Assembly (NCBI RefSeq): GCF_030944405.1
Contig: NZ_CP132339.1
Span: forward strand, 744,001-808,000
Length of the DNA stretch: 64,000 nucleotides
DNA from: Janthinobacterium sp. J1-1
Lineage (GTDB): Bacteria > Pseudomonadota > Gammaproteobacteria > Burkholderiales > Burkholderiaceae_D
Direction: 5' to 3'
A program made the position numbers and the translations under genes. Below are positions 26,730-37,500 of the stretch, one piece after another (the first letter of the stretch is position 1; every line of letters starts with the position of its first letter). The notes below the pieces were generated by a model, which had not been told where the DNA came from, did no database searches, and worked only from the letters and a program-made list of their open reading frames with translations.

Positions 26730-27707
26730 ATGCAAAACAGTTTGTTGAAGCCACGTATTATCGATGTTGAAGCTCTCGGTGCAGGTCACGCCAAAGTCGT
26801 GATGGAGCCGTTCGAGCGCGGCTATGGCCACACATTGGGTAACGCGTTGCGCCGCGTTCTGCTGTCGTCGATGGTGGGCTACGCGCCGACCGAAGTGACG
26901 ATCGCCGGCGTCGTCCACGAATATTCTTCCCTCGATGGCGTGCAGGAAGACGTCGTCGATCTGTTGCTGAACTTGAAGGGTGTGGTTTTCAAAGTCCACA
27001 ACCGCGATTCGGTGACCCTGACCCTGAAAAAAGAAGGCGAAGGCGCGATCCTGGCCTCCGACATCGACCTGCCGCACGACGTCGAACTGATCAACCCTGA
27101 CCACGTGATCGCCCACCTGACCGCCGGTGGCAAGCTGGACATGCAGATCAAGGTTGAAAAAGGCCGCGGCTACGTTCCTGGCAACGTGCGTCGCCTGTCG
27201 GAAGACACCAACAAGACCATCGGCCGCATCATCCTGGACGCGTCGTTCTCGCCAGTGCGCCGCGTGTCGTACTTCGTTGAATCGGCGCGCGTCGAACAGC
27301 GTACCGACCTGGACAAGCTGATCATCAACATCGAAACCAACGGCGTGATCTCGCCGGAAGAAGCGATCCGCCAGTCGGCCCGCGTCCTGGTGGACCAGTT
27401 GAATGTGTTCGCTGCCCTGGAAGGCACGGAAGCCGCCGCGGAAGCACCATCGCGCGCTCCGCTGGTCGATCCTATCCTGCTGCGTCCAGTCGACGACCTG
27501 GAGTTGACCGTGCGTTCGGCCAACTGCCTGAAAGCCGAAAACATCTACTACATCGGCGACCTGATCCAGCGTTCGGAAAACGAGCTGCTGAAAACGCCTA
27601 ACCTGGGCCGCAAATCGCTGAACGAAATCAAGGAAGTGCTGGCATCGCGCGGCCTGACCTTGGGCATGAAGCTGGAAAACTGGCCGCCTGCCGGCCTGGA
27701 AAAGTAA
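26730..27707 (+). CDS. rpoA: RNA polymerase subunit alpha
   Basis: The 325-residue protein has an N-terminal assembly domain ([20 protein letters not shown] motif near residues 27-46), a linker rich in Ala/Pro near 235, and the C-terminal domain with [16 protein letters not shown] and [20 protein letters not shown]. The latter holds the determinants that bind UP elements and activators. It is normal in length. The gene sits at the end of the alpha operon before rplQ. Confidence 0.98.
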   Translation: MQNSLLKPRIIDVEALGAGHAKVVMEPFERGYGHTLGNALRRVLLSSMVGYAPTEVTIAGVVHEYSSLDGVQEDVVDLLLNLKGVVFKVHNRDSVTLTLKKEGEGAILASDIDLPHDVELINPDHVIAHLTAGGKLDMQIKVEKGRGYVPGNVRRLSEDTNKTIGRIILDASFSPVRRVSYFVESARVEQRTDLDKLIINIETNGVISPEEAIRQSARVLVDQLNVFAALEGTEAAAEAPSRAPLVDPILLRPVDDLELTVRSANCLKAENIYYIGDLIQRSENELLKTPNLGRKSLNEIKEVLASRGLTLGMKLENWPPAGLEK

Positions 27708-27727
27708 TTCGAAGTTTGTAGCAAACT

Positions 27728-27759
27728 GCCTGGGACAGGTGTCCCAGGCTTTTATTTTT
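27728..27759 (+). terminator. Terminator-like hairpin between rpoA and rplQ
   Basis: A long stem, GCCTGGGACA (27728-27737) with TGTCCCAGGC (27740-27749), is followed by TTTTATTTTT. It is strong by eye, although rplQ normally shares the rpoA transcript; a partial stop or separate rplQ start is implied. Confidence 0.75.
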
Positions 27760-27842
27760 GAAGTACCAAACCGGTCCGCGATGAAGCGCTTGCTTCATTG
27801 ATCGAAGAACTGGATTTAAACTCACTACCGAAAGGATTTACC

Positions 27843-28235
27843 ATGCGTCACGGTCACGGCCTCCGTAAACTGAATCGTACCTCGTCCCACCGTCTGGCTA
27901 TGCTGCGCAACATGACAGTATCGCTGCTGCGTCACGAAGCGATCAAAACCACCCTGCCAAAAGCAAAAGAACTGCGCCGCGTTGTCGAGCCAATTCTGAC
28001 CATCGGCAAAACCGACTCCCTGGCAAACAAGCGTCTGGCCTTCAACCGTCTGCGCGACCGTGAAATGGTCGTCAAACTGTTCGCTGAACTGGGCCCGCGT
28101 TATGCCAACCGTAACGGTGGTTATGTGCGTATCCTGAAAATGGGCTTCCGCGTCGGCGACAATGCTCCTATGGCATTCGTTGAACTGATGGATCGTCCAG
28201 ATACGACCGAAGCAGTTGAAGTCGCTGGCGAGTAA
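27843..28235 (+). CDS. rplQ: 50S ribosomal protein L17
   Basis: The 130-residue protein starts [20 protein letters not shown], with the L17 core ([20 protein letters not shown]). It sits near the tunnel exit. ATG 27843 is preceded by AAAGGA. It closes the alpha operon. Confidence 0.98.
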   Translation: MRHGHGLRKLNRTSSHRLAMLRNMTVSLLRHEAIKTTLPKAKELRRVVEPILTIGKTDSLANKRLAFNRLRDREMVVKLFAELGPRYANRNGGYVRILKMGFRVGDNAPMAFVELMDRPDTTEAVEVAGE

Positions 28236-28255
28236 TCCCGGTTACTGCTTCAAGG

Positions 28256-28281
28256 AAAGCCAGGCCTAGCCTGGCTTTTTT
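28256..28281 (+). terminator. Terminator of the alpha operon
   Basis: The stem AGCCAGGC (28258-28265) pairs with GCCTGGCT (28269-28276) and ends in six T (28276-28281). This is the end of the ribosomal gene block. Confidence 0.93.
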
Positions 28282-28384
28282 GCTTTCTGCTGCAGCCGGC
28301 TCTGCCGCGGTGTACTATTCTTCTTTCGCGCCGGCCCTGCATGCTCCGCGCGACTTCTTGTTGAATGGTCGAAAAAGGTAGTTC

Positions 28385-30355
28385 ATGTCCCGTTTCCCTT
28401 CCGGCGCCGCCGCGCGCTTGCCCTCGCGTTACTCCTTGCCCCACTGGTTTGCCGCGTTTCTGCTGTTGTTGATGGCCGTATTCGGCGCCGGCCACGCGCG
28501 CGCCGATGACGAATTCCTCGATCCCGAACTGGCGTTCAAGTTTTCCGCCCGCATGCAGGACCCGGCCACCATCGCGGTGACCTATGTGATCGCCGATGGC
28601 TACTATATGTACCACGAGCGCTTCAAGTTCGAGGCCACCGGCGCCACTCTGGGCACGCCCGTCTTCCCGAAAGGCAAGGTCAAGTTCGACGAAACCTTCC
28701 AGAAGAACGTCGAGACCTTCCGCCACACGCTGACCATCACGATTCCCGTGCAGGCGGCCGGCGCGTTTACGCTCAAATCGACCGGCCAGGGCTGCTCGGA
28801 CAAGGGCCTGTGCTATGCGCCGCAGGATGCGACGATCAAGCTGGTCGGCGCCGGCGGCCAGAGCATGGCGCCAGGCGCGGTCGCCTCGAAATTCGCCTTG
28901 CCGGCGGCGCCCGCCGTCGATACGCCCGCCGTCGATACCAAGGCCATCAACGGCCCGCAGGCGCAGGCCTCGCCGGGCGTTTCCGTGATGAGCATCCCGC
29001 AAGCCGATATCACCAGCACGCCCGATGCCGTGCCGGTCCCGGCCGCGCCTGTCGTCAGTGCTGCTGCGGCACCGGTGACAAGCGAAATGGGCAGTATCGA
29101 ATCTGCCTTAAAAGGCGGCAAGCTGCTGGTGATCGTGCCGTTGTTCATGCTGCTGGGCCTGGGCCTGGCCTTCACGCCGTGCGTGCTGCCGATGGTGCCG
29201 ATCCTGTCGTCGATTATCGTCGGTGACGGCGCCAAGGTCAGCCGCTCGCGCGGCCTGCTGCTGTCGCTGACCTATGCGCTGGGCATGGCGATCGTCTATA
29301 CGGCGCTGGGCGTGGCGGCGGGCCTGGCCGGCGAAGGGCTGGCGGCCAAGCTGCAGAACCCGTGGGTGCTCGGTTTCTTTGCCTTGCTGATGGCCGGCTT
29401 GTCGCTGTCGATGTTCGGCTTTTATGAACTGCAGGTACCGGCCTTCTTGCAGGGCAAGCTGGCCACCGTGTCGAACCAGCAATCCTCCGGCCGCCTGGCG
29501 GGCGTGTTCGTGATGGGCGCGATCTCGGCCCTGATCGTGGGGCCGTGCGTGGCCGCGCCGCTGGCCGGCGCCTTGCTGTACATCAGCCAGACGCGCGACG
29601 TGGTCATCGGCGGCAGCGCCCTGTTTGCGATGGCGGTCGGCATGAGCGTGCCCCTGATCCTGGTCGGCGTGTCGGCCGGCGCCTTGCTGCCGCGCGCCGG
29701 CGCCTGGATGGATGCCGTGAAACGTTTCTTTGGCGTGCTGCTGCTGGGCGTGGCCTGGTGGCTGGTGTCGCCCGTGTTGCCGGGCAGCGTGCAGATGCTG
29801 GGCTGGACCGCGCTGTTCATCGGCTACGGCATGTATCTGCTGGTGGGCAAAAGCTCTTCCAAAAACGCCTGGGTGGCCAAGGCCTTCGGCCTGGTGTTCG
29901 CCATCCTCGGCGCGGTGCAGCTGGTGGGCGTGGCCAGCGGCGGCCGCGATCCGCTGGCGCCGTTGGCCCACCTGGGCGGTGGCCAGGTCCATCCGCATGC
30001 TTTTACGCGCGTAAAAACCGTGGCGCAGCTCGATGCGGCGCTGGCGCAATTGAACGGCAAGACGGCGCTGCTCGATTTTTATGCGGACTGGTGCGTGTCG
30101 TGCAAGGAAATGGAAAAGCTGACGTTTGTCGCGCCAGCCGTGCGCGACAAGATGGGCATGTCGGTGCTGCTGCAGGTCGACGTGACGGCCAATGACGCGG
30201 ACGACAAGGCCATGCTGAAACGTTTTCAACTGTTCGGCCCGCCCGGCATCATCATGTTCAATCCGCAAGGCCAGGAGATACCGCAATCGCGCGTGATCGG
30301 CTTCCAGAACGCGGAAACCTTCCTGGCGTCGTTGAACAAGCTCGATGCAAAGTAA
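28385..30355 (+). CDS. dsbD: Thiol:disulfide interchange protein DsbD
   Basis: The 656-residue inner-membrane protein passes electrons from cytosolic thioredoxin to periplasmic thiol proteins (DsbC, DsbG, CcmG-type). A signal peptide (about 1-40) is followed by the periplasmic alpha domain with the redox pair in GCSDKGLCYAP, a Pro/Ala-rich linker, eight membrane helices with the redox Cys in FTPCVLPMVP and VGPCVAAPL, and the C-terminal thioredoxin-like gamma domain (ADWCVSCKEME). All six catalytic cysteines are present. Electrons it supplies could serve the cytochrome c maturation system encoded further on. Confidence 0.95.
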   Translation: MSRFPSGAAARLPSRYSLPHWFAAFLLLLMAVFGAGHARADDEFLDPELAFKFSARMQDPATIAVTYVIADGYYMYHERFKFEATGATLGTPVFPKGKVKFDETFQKNVETFRHTLTITIPVQAAGAFTLKSTGQGCSDKGLCYAPQDATIKLVGAGGQSMAPGAVASKFALPAAPAVDTPAVDTKAINGPQAQASPGVSVMSIPQADITSTPDAVPVPAAPVVSAAAAPVTSEMGSIESALKGGKLLVIVPLFMLLGLGLAFTPCVLPMVPILSSIIVGDGAKVSRSRGLLLSLTYALGMAIVYTALGVAAGLAGEGLAAKLQNPWVLGFFALLMAGLSLSMFGFYELQVPAFLQGKLATVSNQQSSGRLAGVFVMGAISALIVGPCVAAPLAGALLYISQTRDVVIGGSALFAMAVGMSVPLILVGVSAGALLPRAGAWMDAVKRFFGVLLLGVAWWLVSPVLPGSVQMLGWTALFIGYGMYLLVGKSSSKNAWVAKAFGLVFAILGAVQLVGVASGGRDPLAPLAHLGGGQVHPHAFTRVKTVAQLDAALAQLNGKTALLDFYADWCVSCKEMEKLTFVAPAVRDKMGMSVLLQVDVTANDADDKAMLKRFQLFGPPGIIMFNPQGQEIPQSRVIGFQNAETFLASLNKLDAK

Positions 30356-30382
30356 GCGTTTACTCGCGTTGTTCATATGAAA

Positions 30383-30408
30383 AAAGGCCTGCATTGCAGG
30401 CCTTTTCT
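30383..30408. terminator. Bidirectional terminator between dsbD and the Spy-like gene
   Basis: A 10-bp perfect stem AAAGGCCTGC (30383-30392) and GCAGGCCTTT (30396-30405) is flanked by A and T runs. It can stop transcription of dsbD and of the convergent gene. Confidence 0.88.
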
Positions 30409-30423
30409 TTGTTTGCAACAGTT

Positions 30424-30993
30424 TTAGCCGGCTTTATGTTCCGGGCCGCCACGGTGGCCATGGTGTCCGCGCATGCCGCCATGCTTGCCGCCCGGCACGC
30501 TGTTATCGAACACTTTCTGTTGTTCCGGCGTCAGCACGCCATAAAACGTTTTCAGCGACGCCAGACGGCTTTCCTGGCCGGCGATGCGCTCCTTCGACAG
30601 GGCGATCCACTGCTCCATGCGCTGGGGTGCCGACAGCTTGGCAAACGCTTCGCGCTTGGCCTTCCAGTCGCCGGCCGGCTTTTTCGGCGCGTTGGCGGCC
30701 GTAAAGGTGGCCCAGGCCGGTTCCTGGGCGGCGGTGAGTTTTAGCTTGTCGTGCAGGCGGGCCTGGTATTTGGCCATGCGTTCGGCCGGATTGCCGCGTT
30801 CGCCACGGTGTTCGCCGCCGCGTTCGCCACGATGAGCGCGCGGGCCGTCCGGTGCGGCTTTCGGGTTGCTGGTGGCGGCCGGGGCGCTGGCGGGAGCTTG
30901 CTGGGCGTGGACGGTCAGCGATGCGGCACCCATGCCGAGTACGCTCAGCGCGACGATCAGGTGTTTGCGTACGGTGTGAAATGAGGTGTTCAT
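30424..30993 (-). CDS. Spy/CpxP family periplasmic protein (LTxxQ motif)
   Basis: The 189-residue protein has a signal peptide (MNTSFHTVRKHLIVALSVLG, cleaved after VHAQ) and a helical core with two LTxxQ-type motifs: LKLTAAQEPAWATF and VLTPEQQKVF. The N- and C-terminal parts are rich in Gly, His and Arg (HRGERGGEHRGERG, GGMRGHHGHRGG), which could bind metals. Spy and CpxP are periplasmic chaperone/stress sensors. The ATG at 30993 has AAGGA upstream. It diverges from a two-component system at 31181, its likely regulator. Confidence 0.8.
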   Translation of the reverse strand: MNTSFHTVRKHLIVALSVLGMGAASLTVHAQQAPASAPAATSNPKAAPDGPRAHRGERGGEHRGERGNPAERMAKYQARLHDKLKLTAAQEPAWATFTAANAPKKPAGDWKAKREAFAKLSAPQRMEQWIALSKERIAGQESRLASLKTFYGVLTPEQQKVFDNSVPGGKHGGMRGHHGHRGGPEHKAG

Positions 30994-31180
30994 CTGGATT
31001 CCTTTATGAGTGAAGAGAGCATGTACATGTCTGTGCACATGAATCCAGTGTGGCCGCCCCATGTTTCCACGAAGTGTCCGCTGTCCGACAGTTTGTATCC
31101 GTATGTTTCGTCACATGGTCTATATACAAGACGATACAAATGCGCTGTGCACGCCCTTCTGAAGTGGGGATAATTCAGGC

Positions 31181-31909
31181 ATGGAAACCACTTCTACAAT
31201 ACTGATCGTCGACGACGACCGCGATATCCGCAGCCTGCTGGCGGATTACCTGGAAACCAATGCCTACCGCACCCTGGGCGCGGCCGATGGCACGGCCATG
31301 TGGAAGGTGCTGGACGAAACCCGGCCCGACCTGATCGTGCTCGACCTGAACCTGCCCGGCGACGACGGCCTGACCCTGTGCCGCAAGCTGCGCGCGCAGT
31401 CGACCGTGCCCGTCATCATGCTGACGGCCCGCAACGAACCGCTGGACCGCATCCTGGGCCTGGAAATGGGCGCCGACGATTACCTGCCGAAACCATTCGA
31501 GCCGCGCGAGCTGCTGGCGCGCATCCGCAGCGTGCTGCGCCGCAGCCATGCGATGCCGTCCAATGCGCCGTCGGACAAGGCGCAGCAGATCCGCTTCTCG
31601 GGCTGGACCCTGGACCTGACGGCGCGCCACCTGCTCAACCCGACCGGCGTGGTGATCATGCTGTCGGGCGCGGAATTTCGTTTGTTGCGCGTGTTCCTCG
31701 AGCACCCGAACCGTGTGCTGAACCGCGACCAGCTGCTGAACCTGACGCAGGGCCGCGACGCCGACCCGTTCGACCGCTCGATCGATATCCAGATCAGCCG
31801 CTTGCGGCAAAAGCTGGGCGAGGATGCACGTTTGCCGCAAATCATCAAGACCGTGCGCAACGGCGGCTATGTGCTGGCCGGCCAGGTCAACGTGGAGCCG
31901 CACGCGTGA
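31181..31909 (+). CDS. OmpR-family response regulator
   Basis: The 242-residue protein has a receiver domain with DDD (residues 11-13), phospho-acceptor in LIVLDLNLPGDDGLT, and Lys in GADDYLPKPFEPREL. The winged-helix domain (about 140-235) has LLNLTQGRDADPFDRSIDIQ and ISRLRQKLGEDARLPQIIKT. This resembles OmpR/CpxR-type regulators. Its stop overlaps the start of the kinase (GTGA). It is divergent to the Spy-like gene and followed by efflux genes, so envelope stress is a plausible theme. Confidence 0.88.
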   Translation: METTSTILIVDDDRDIRSLLADYLETNAYRTLGAADGTAMWKVLDETRPDLIVLDLNLPGDDGLTLCRKLRAQSTVPVIMLTARNEPLDRILGLEMGADDYLPKPFEPRELLARIRSVLRRSHAMPSNAPSDKAQQIRFSGWTLDLTARHLLNPTGVVIMLSGAEFRLLRVFLEHPNRVLNRDQLLNLTQGRDADPFDRSIDIQISRLRQKLGEDARLPQIIKTVRNGGYVLAGQVNVEPHA

Positions 31910-33261
31910 AGGCCTTTCTCGGTTCGATGACGGGGCGCGTCTTCATGGTGCTGCTGATCGGCGTGGTGGCCTCGGCCGCGCTGACGCAGTGGCTGGCCGT
32001 GGGCGAGCGCCAGCGGGCGATCGAACAGTACCGCGACTATCACGCCGTCGAGCGTGCCGAGCAGCTGGTGATGTCGACCGACATGGTGCCGCTGGCGTCG
32101 CGCGCGGCCTACCTGAAGGTGGCCAACAAGGGCAGCGTGCGGCTGGAACTGCGGCCGGACGCCGAACACGCGGCCGGCGCGCCGACCGAGTTTTCCAGCG
32201 CGCTGCAAGCCAAGCTGGGCGAGGCCTTCAAGGTGACCGCGCTGGCCCAGCTGCCGCTGGTCTGCGTCAAGCCGAAGAAAGCGCCCGGCCTGTTTTCGCC
32301 CAAGCCTTGGGGCGGCACCTGCGAAAGCCTGGACGTGCGCATGCAGGACGGCCACATGCTGCGCCTGCTGGTGCTGCCGCCGCGCCAGCCGGCGTTCGCC
32401 GAGCACAATGACTGGATGACCCTGCTGCCTTTCCTGATCAGCATCGCCATCCTGGCCTACCTGGTCACGCGCATGACGATGCGGCCGTTGAAACAGCTGG
32501 CGCAGGCGGCGAAAGACCTGGGCAACGACATCAACCATCCGCCGCTGGCCCTGACGGGCGCGAGCGAAATCCGCCAGGCCAGCGCGGCCTTCAACGCCAT
32601 GCAGGCGCGCATCCGCCAGCACATCTTCCAGCGCACGCAGATGCTGGCCGCCATCACGCACGATCTGCAGACGCCGCTCACGCGTTTGCGCCTGCGGCTG
32701 GAAAAAGTGGCCGACTCCGACCTGCACGAACGGCTGGTGGGCGATTTGTCGGCCATGCAGAGCATGGTCAAGGAAGGGCTGGACCTGGCGCGCTCGATGG
32801 ACAGCACGGAAGCGATGCAGGCGCTCGACCTCGATTCGCTGCTCGACAGCGTCTGTTCGGACGCCGCCGATGCGGGCCAGAACGTGACCCTGGAAGGCCA
32901 TGCCGGCATGGCCCTGATGGGCCGCCCGATCGCCATGCGGCGCTGCCTGGTCAACCTGATCGACAATGCCGTCAAATATGGCCAGCATGCGCAGGTGACG
33001 GTCGAGCGCCTGACGGGCGCGGCGCGCATCCGCATCCGCGATGGCGGTCCCGGCATTGCGCCCGACCAGCTGGCCAAGGTGTTCGAACCGTTCTACCGCA
33101 TCGAGACCTCGCGTTCGCGCGAATCCGGCGGCACCGGCCTGGGCCTGACGATTGCACGCAATATCGCCGAACAGCACGGCGCCACGGTTTTGCTGTCCAA
33201 TCATGTGGACGGCGGGCTGGAAGTGACCCTGGTGGTGCCACAATATTACGCAGGAAAGTGA
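31906..33261 (+). CDS. Sensor histidine kinase, EnvZ-like
   Basis: The 451-residue inner-membrane kinase has one N-terminal helix (about 10-30), a periplasmic region of about 140 residues with two Cys (VCVKPKK and GTCESLD) that could pair, and a second helix (about 170-190). A HAMP domain, the H-box ITHDLQTPLTRLRLRLEKV, the N-box NLIDNAVKYG and the G-boxes DGGPGI and GTGLGLT follow. The GTG start overlaps the regulator's stop. The HDLxTPLTR form is that of EnvZ-like kinases. The signal is unknown. Confidence 0.88.
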   Translation: MKAFLGSMTGRVFMVLLIGVVASAALTQWLAVGERQRAIEQYRDYHAVERAEQLVMSTDMVPLASRAAYLKVANKGSVRLELRPDAEHAAGAPTEFSSALQAKLGEAFKVTALAQLPLVCVKPKKAPGLFSPKPWGGTCESLDVRMQDGHMLRLLVLPPRQPAFAEHNDWMTLLPFLISIAILAYLVTRMTMRPLKQLAQAAKDLGNDINHPPLALTGASEIRQASAAFNAMQARIRQHIFQRTQMLAAITHDLQTPLTRLRLRLEKVADSDLHERLVGDLSAMQSMVKEGLDLARSMDSTEAMQALDLDSLLDSVCSDAADAGQNVTLEGHAGMALMGRPIAMRRCLVNLIDNAVKYGQHAQVTVERLTGAARIRIRDGGPGIAPDQLAKVFEPFYRIETSRSRESGGTGLGLTIARNIAEQHGATVLLSNHVDGGLEVTLVVPQYYAGK

Positions 33262-33359
33262 TGATTTCCCGTGACGCTTTCATGCGACAATATCGCCCTT
33301 AATGCCTTTAGGCAATTAATTCAACCTGCAAAATCCGCGCCGAGACAGCGTGACGAATA

Positions 33360-34532
33360 ATGAAAAAAACTAGCCTGGCAATCCTGGTCGGTGGTGCCCT
33401 GTGTATCGGTGGCGGCATCTGGTATTTCAATCATCAGTCCGCCGACAAGGCCAGGAGCGGAGCGGCGGCCAAGGGAGGGCAGGCGCCGACCAGCGTCAGC
33501 GTGGTCAAGCCCGTGCGCCAGGACGTGCCCATCGTGCTGCAGGCCAATGGCAGCGTGACGCCGATCAGCAGCGTCGACCTGCATCCGCAAACCACCAGCA
33601 CGATTGCCAAGGTGCATATCAAGGAAGGCCAGTACGTCAAACAGGGCGAGCTGATGTTCACCCTGGACGCACGCACCGAAAGCGCCAACGTGGAAAAAGC
33701 CCAGGCGCAAGTGTTGCGCGACCGCGCCTCGGTGCAGGACTTCGAGCGCCAGCTCAAGCGCAGCACCGATTTGCTCAGCAAGAACTTCATCGCCCAGGGC
33801 GCCGTCGATACCCTGCAAAGCCAGCTCGACGCGGCGCGCGCCTTGCTGGCCGCCGACCAGGCCGCCTTGCGCGCGGCCCAAGTCGATTCCAGCTACACCA
33901 TCTTGCGCGCGCCCCTGAGCGGCCGGGTCGGCGCCATCGGCGTGTATCCGGGCAGCCTGGTGCAGCCGACCACCTCGCTCACCAGCATTACCCAGCTCGA
34001 TCCGATCGATGTTGTGTTCACCTTGCCGGAGAGCAGTTTGTCGGCCCTGCTGTCGGCGCAGAAAGCGGGCGAAGTGCCCGTCACGGCGCTGCTGGCGGAC
34101 GCCGGCGGCAAGCAGGTCCAGGGCAAGCTGAACTTTATCGACAACGCCGTCGATCCGACGTCGGGCATGATCAAGGTCAAGGCCCGTTTCGGCAATACCC
34201 AAACCGATCTGTGGCCGGGCCAGTACATCAATACCCAGATGACGGTGCAAACCCTGAAAGACGCGCTGGTGATCCCGCAAAACGCCATCATCACCACCAC
34301 CGCCGGCACCCTGGTCTATACCATGCAGGCCGACAACACGGCCATGGCGAACAAGGTCACGCGCGTGCATGCGTTTGGCCTGAATGCCGCGGTGACGGGC
34401 TTGACTGGCGATGAGCAGGTGATTGTCGACGGCAAGCAGAACCTGCGTCCGGGCAGCAAGGTGCGCCTGGCGGAAAAACGCCAGGATACCACCCCGGCCG
34501 CTGCCGCCACGCCGACGGGCAAGCCAGCATGA
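33360..34532 (+). CDS. RND efflux periplasmic adaptor (membrane fusion protein)
   Basis: The 390-residue protein is anchored by an N-terminal helix (about 5-24). It has the biotinyl-lipoyl domain (VHIKEGQYVKQGELMFTLDA and APLSGRVGAIGVYPGSLV), an alpha-helical hairpin between them, and beta-barrel and membrane-proximal parts. It links an RND pump to an outer-membrane channel. It most resembles MdtA. Its stop overlaps the pump gene (ATGA). No outer-membrane factor is encoded here, so a shared TolC-like channel would be needed. Confidence 0.9.
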   Translation: MKKTSLAILVGGALCIGGGIWYFNHQSADKARSGAAAKGGQAPTSVSVVKPVRQDVPIVLQANGSVTPISSVDLHPQTTSTIAKVHIKEGQYVKQGELMFTLDARTESANVEKAQAQVLRDRASVQDFERQLKRSTDLLSKNFIAQGAVDTLQSQLDAARALLAADQAALRAAQVDSSYTILRAPLSGRVGAIGVYPGSLVQPTTSLTSITQLDPIDVVFTLPESSLSALLSAQKAGEVPVTALLADAGGKQVQGKLNFIDNAVDPTSGMIKVKARFGNTQTDLWPGQYINTQMTVQTLKDALVIPQNAIITTTAGTLVYTMQADNTAMANKVTRVHAFGLNAAVTGLTGDEQVIVDGKQNLRPGSKVRLAEKRQDTTPAAAATPTGKPA

Positions 34533-37500
34533 ACCTGTCCGAACTGAGCATCCGCCGCCCCGTGATGGTTGTGCTGCTGTCCCTCTCCATCATCCTGGCC
34601 GGCGTGCTGGCGTATCTGCAGATCCCCGTGGCGGCCTTGCCGAGCTATAACACGCCCGTCATCAACGTCAGCGCCGACCTGGCCGGCGCCAGCCCGGAAA
34701 CCATGGCGTCATCCGTCGCCTTGCCGCTGGAAAAGCAGTTTTCCACGATTTCCGGCCTGAGCCTGATCACTTCCACCAGTACCCTGGGCAACACCTCCCT
34801 GACCCTGGAATTCGATTCCAGCATCAATGTCAACGAGGCGGCCGTCGACGTGCAGGCGGCACTGCTGCGCGCCCAGCGCCAGTTGCCGACCGAAATGACG
34901 GACTTGCCGTCCTACCGCAAGGTCAACCCGGCCGATGCGCCGGTGCTGTTCATCCAGATGACCTCGCCATCGTTGAACCTGTCGGACCTGAACGATTACG
35001 CGGAAAACCTGATCGCCCCCAGCCTGTCGACCTTGCCCGGCGTGGCGCAGGTGGTGGTCAACGGCCAGAAGCGCTTTGCCGTGCGCGTGCGCGCGCGTGC
35101 CGATTTGATGAATGCGCGCGACCTGACCATGGACGAGCTGGCCACGGCGCTGCGCACCTCGAACACCAATTCGCCGCTGGGCATCCTGGACGGCCCGAGC
35201 CAGACCCTGACCATCCAGGGCAATCCGCAGATGATGAAGGCGGCCGATTTTTCCGAGCTGATCGTCGCCAGCCGCAACGGCCAGCCCGTGCGTTTGAAGG
35301 ACGTGGCCGAGGTGGAAGACAGTTTTCAATCGATCAAGGCGGTCGGCAGCTTCAATGGCGAGCGCTCGATCAGCCTGATGGTGCAGCGCCAGCCCGACGC
35401 CAACACGGTGCAGGTGGTCGACGGCGTGCGCCGCCTGTTGCCCGGTTTCAAGGAACAACTGCCGCAGTCGATCCAGATCAGTCTGGTCAACGACCGTTCG
35501 CTGTCGATCCGCGAGGCGATTCACGACGTCAACCTGACCCTGGCGCTCACCGTGGTGCTGGTGGTGCTGGTGATCTTCCTGTTTTTGCACCGCGCGGCCG
35601 CCACCTTCATTCCGGCCGTCACCATGCCGATTTCGCTGCTGGGCGCGCTGGCCCTGCTGTACTGGCTAGGTTACAGCCTCGACAATATCTCGCTGCTGGG
35701 CATTACGCTGGCCGTCGGCCTGGTGGTCGATGACGCCATCGTGGTGCTGGAAAACATCGTGCGCCATATCGAGATGGGCAAGAAGCCGATCCAGGCGGCA
35801 CTGGTGGGCGCGAAAGAGATGGGTTTTACCATCATCTCGATTTCCGTCTCGCTGGTGGCGGTGTTTATCCCGATCTTCTTCATGCCGGGCGTGATCGGCC
35901 TGCTGTTCCATGAATTTGCCGTGGTGGTCTCGCTGGCGATCCTGGTGTCGGCGATAATCTCGCTGACCCTGGTGCCGATGCTGGCCAGCCGCTTCCTGCC
36001 GGCCGGCGCGCAGGGGCACGGCAATGAGCACGAGCACGCCGAGGAAAAAACCTTTATCGGCCGCCACTTCGAAGCCGGTTTTACGCGCGTGCGCAATGGT
36101 TATGTCTTCGTGCTCGACAAGGCACTGGCGCACCGCAACGTGGTGCTGCTGATCGCCGTGTGCACGTTTGCCCTGACCGTGATTCTGTACGCGACGATAC
36201 CGAAAGGTTTTTTCCCCGAGGAAGACCTGGGCCAGATCCAGGTCAATACGGAAGCGTCGGAAGATATCTCGTCGGAAGCCCTGCAAGCCCTGCAGGCACG
36301 CATGGCGGCCGTGATCAAGGCCGACCCCAGCGTGCAGGACGTCACTTCGTTTGTCGGTGGCGGCAATACGGGCCGCATGTTCATGGTGCTGAAACCGCGC
36401 AGCGAACGGCCGAAAATGCCGGTGGTGCTGGAAAACCTGCGCCGGGCCACCAGCGCCGTGCCCGGCATGGCCGTGTATTTCCGTCCCGTGCAAAACTTGC
36501 AGCTGGGCGGGCGCCAGAGCAAGAGCCGCTACCAGTACACCCTGCAAAGCGTCAGCCCCGACGCCCTGAATGACTGGGCCGAGAAATTCCTGGCCGGCAT
36601 GCGCGCCGACCCGGCCTTCCGCGACGTCACCAGCGATTCGCAGATCAAGGGCTTGCAGGCGTCCTTGAAGATCGACCGCGACAAGGCGAACATGCTGGGC
36701 GTGCAGATGTCGGACATTCGCACCGCCCTGTACAGCGCGTTTGGCGAGCGGCAGGTGTCGACCATCTATTCCTCGGCCGCCAGCTATTACGTGATCCTGG
36801 AAGCGGCCACGCCGGACCGTCAGTACGACGATGCGCTGACGCGCGTGTCGGTGCGCAGCAAGACGGGGGAACTGGTCAAATTGTCGAGCATTGCTCGCGT
36901 CGAGCGCACCATCGGCCCCACCTCCGTCAATCACCAGGGCCAGCTGCAGGCCGTCACGATTGCCTTCAACCTGGCGCCGGACGTGCCGCTGGGGATTGCC
37001 ACCGGCAAGATCGACGTGATGAGCAAGGGCATGAACTTGCCCGCGTCGATCATCACCCGCTACGGCGGCGACGCGGCCGTGTTCCAAGATTCGCAGGCCA
37101 GCCAGATCATCCTGATCATCGCCGCGCTGGCCGTCATCTACGTGCTGCTGGGCGTCTTGTACGAAAGCTATATCCACCCGCTGACCATTTTGGCCGGCCT
37201 GCCGTCGGCCGCTGTTGGCGCGCTGCTGACCTTGCGTCTGTTCGGCATGGACCTGACCATGATCGCGATTATCGGTATTTTGATGCTGATCGGCATCGTC
37301 AAGAAAAACGCCATCATGATGATCGACTTTGCCCTGCATGCGCAGAGGAACGAGGGCCTGGCCCCCGCCGAAGCGATACGCCAGGCCTGCATCCTGCGCT
37401 TCCGTCCGATCATGATGACCTCGGCGGCGGCGCTGATGGGCGCCTTGCCGATCGCACTGGGCCTGGGCGCGGGCGCCGAACTGCGCCAGCCGCTGGGCCT

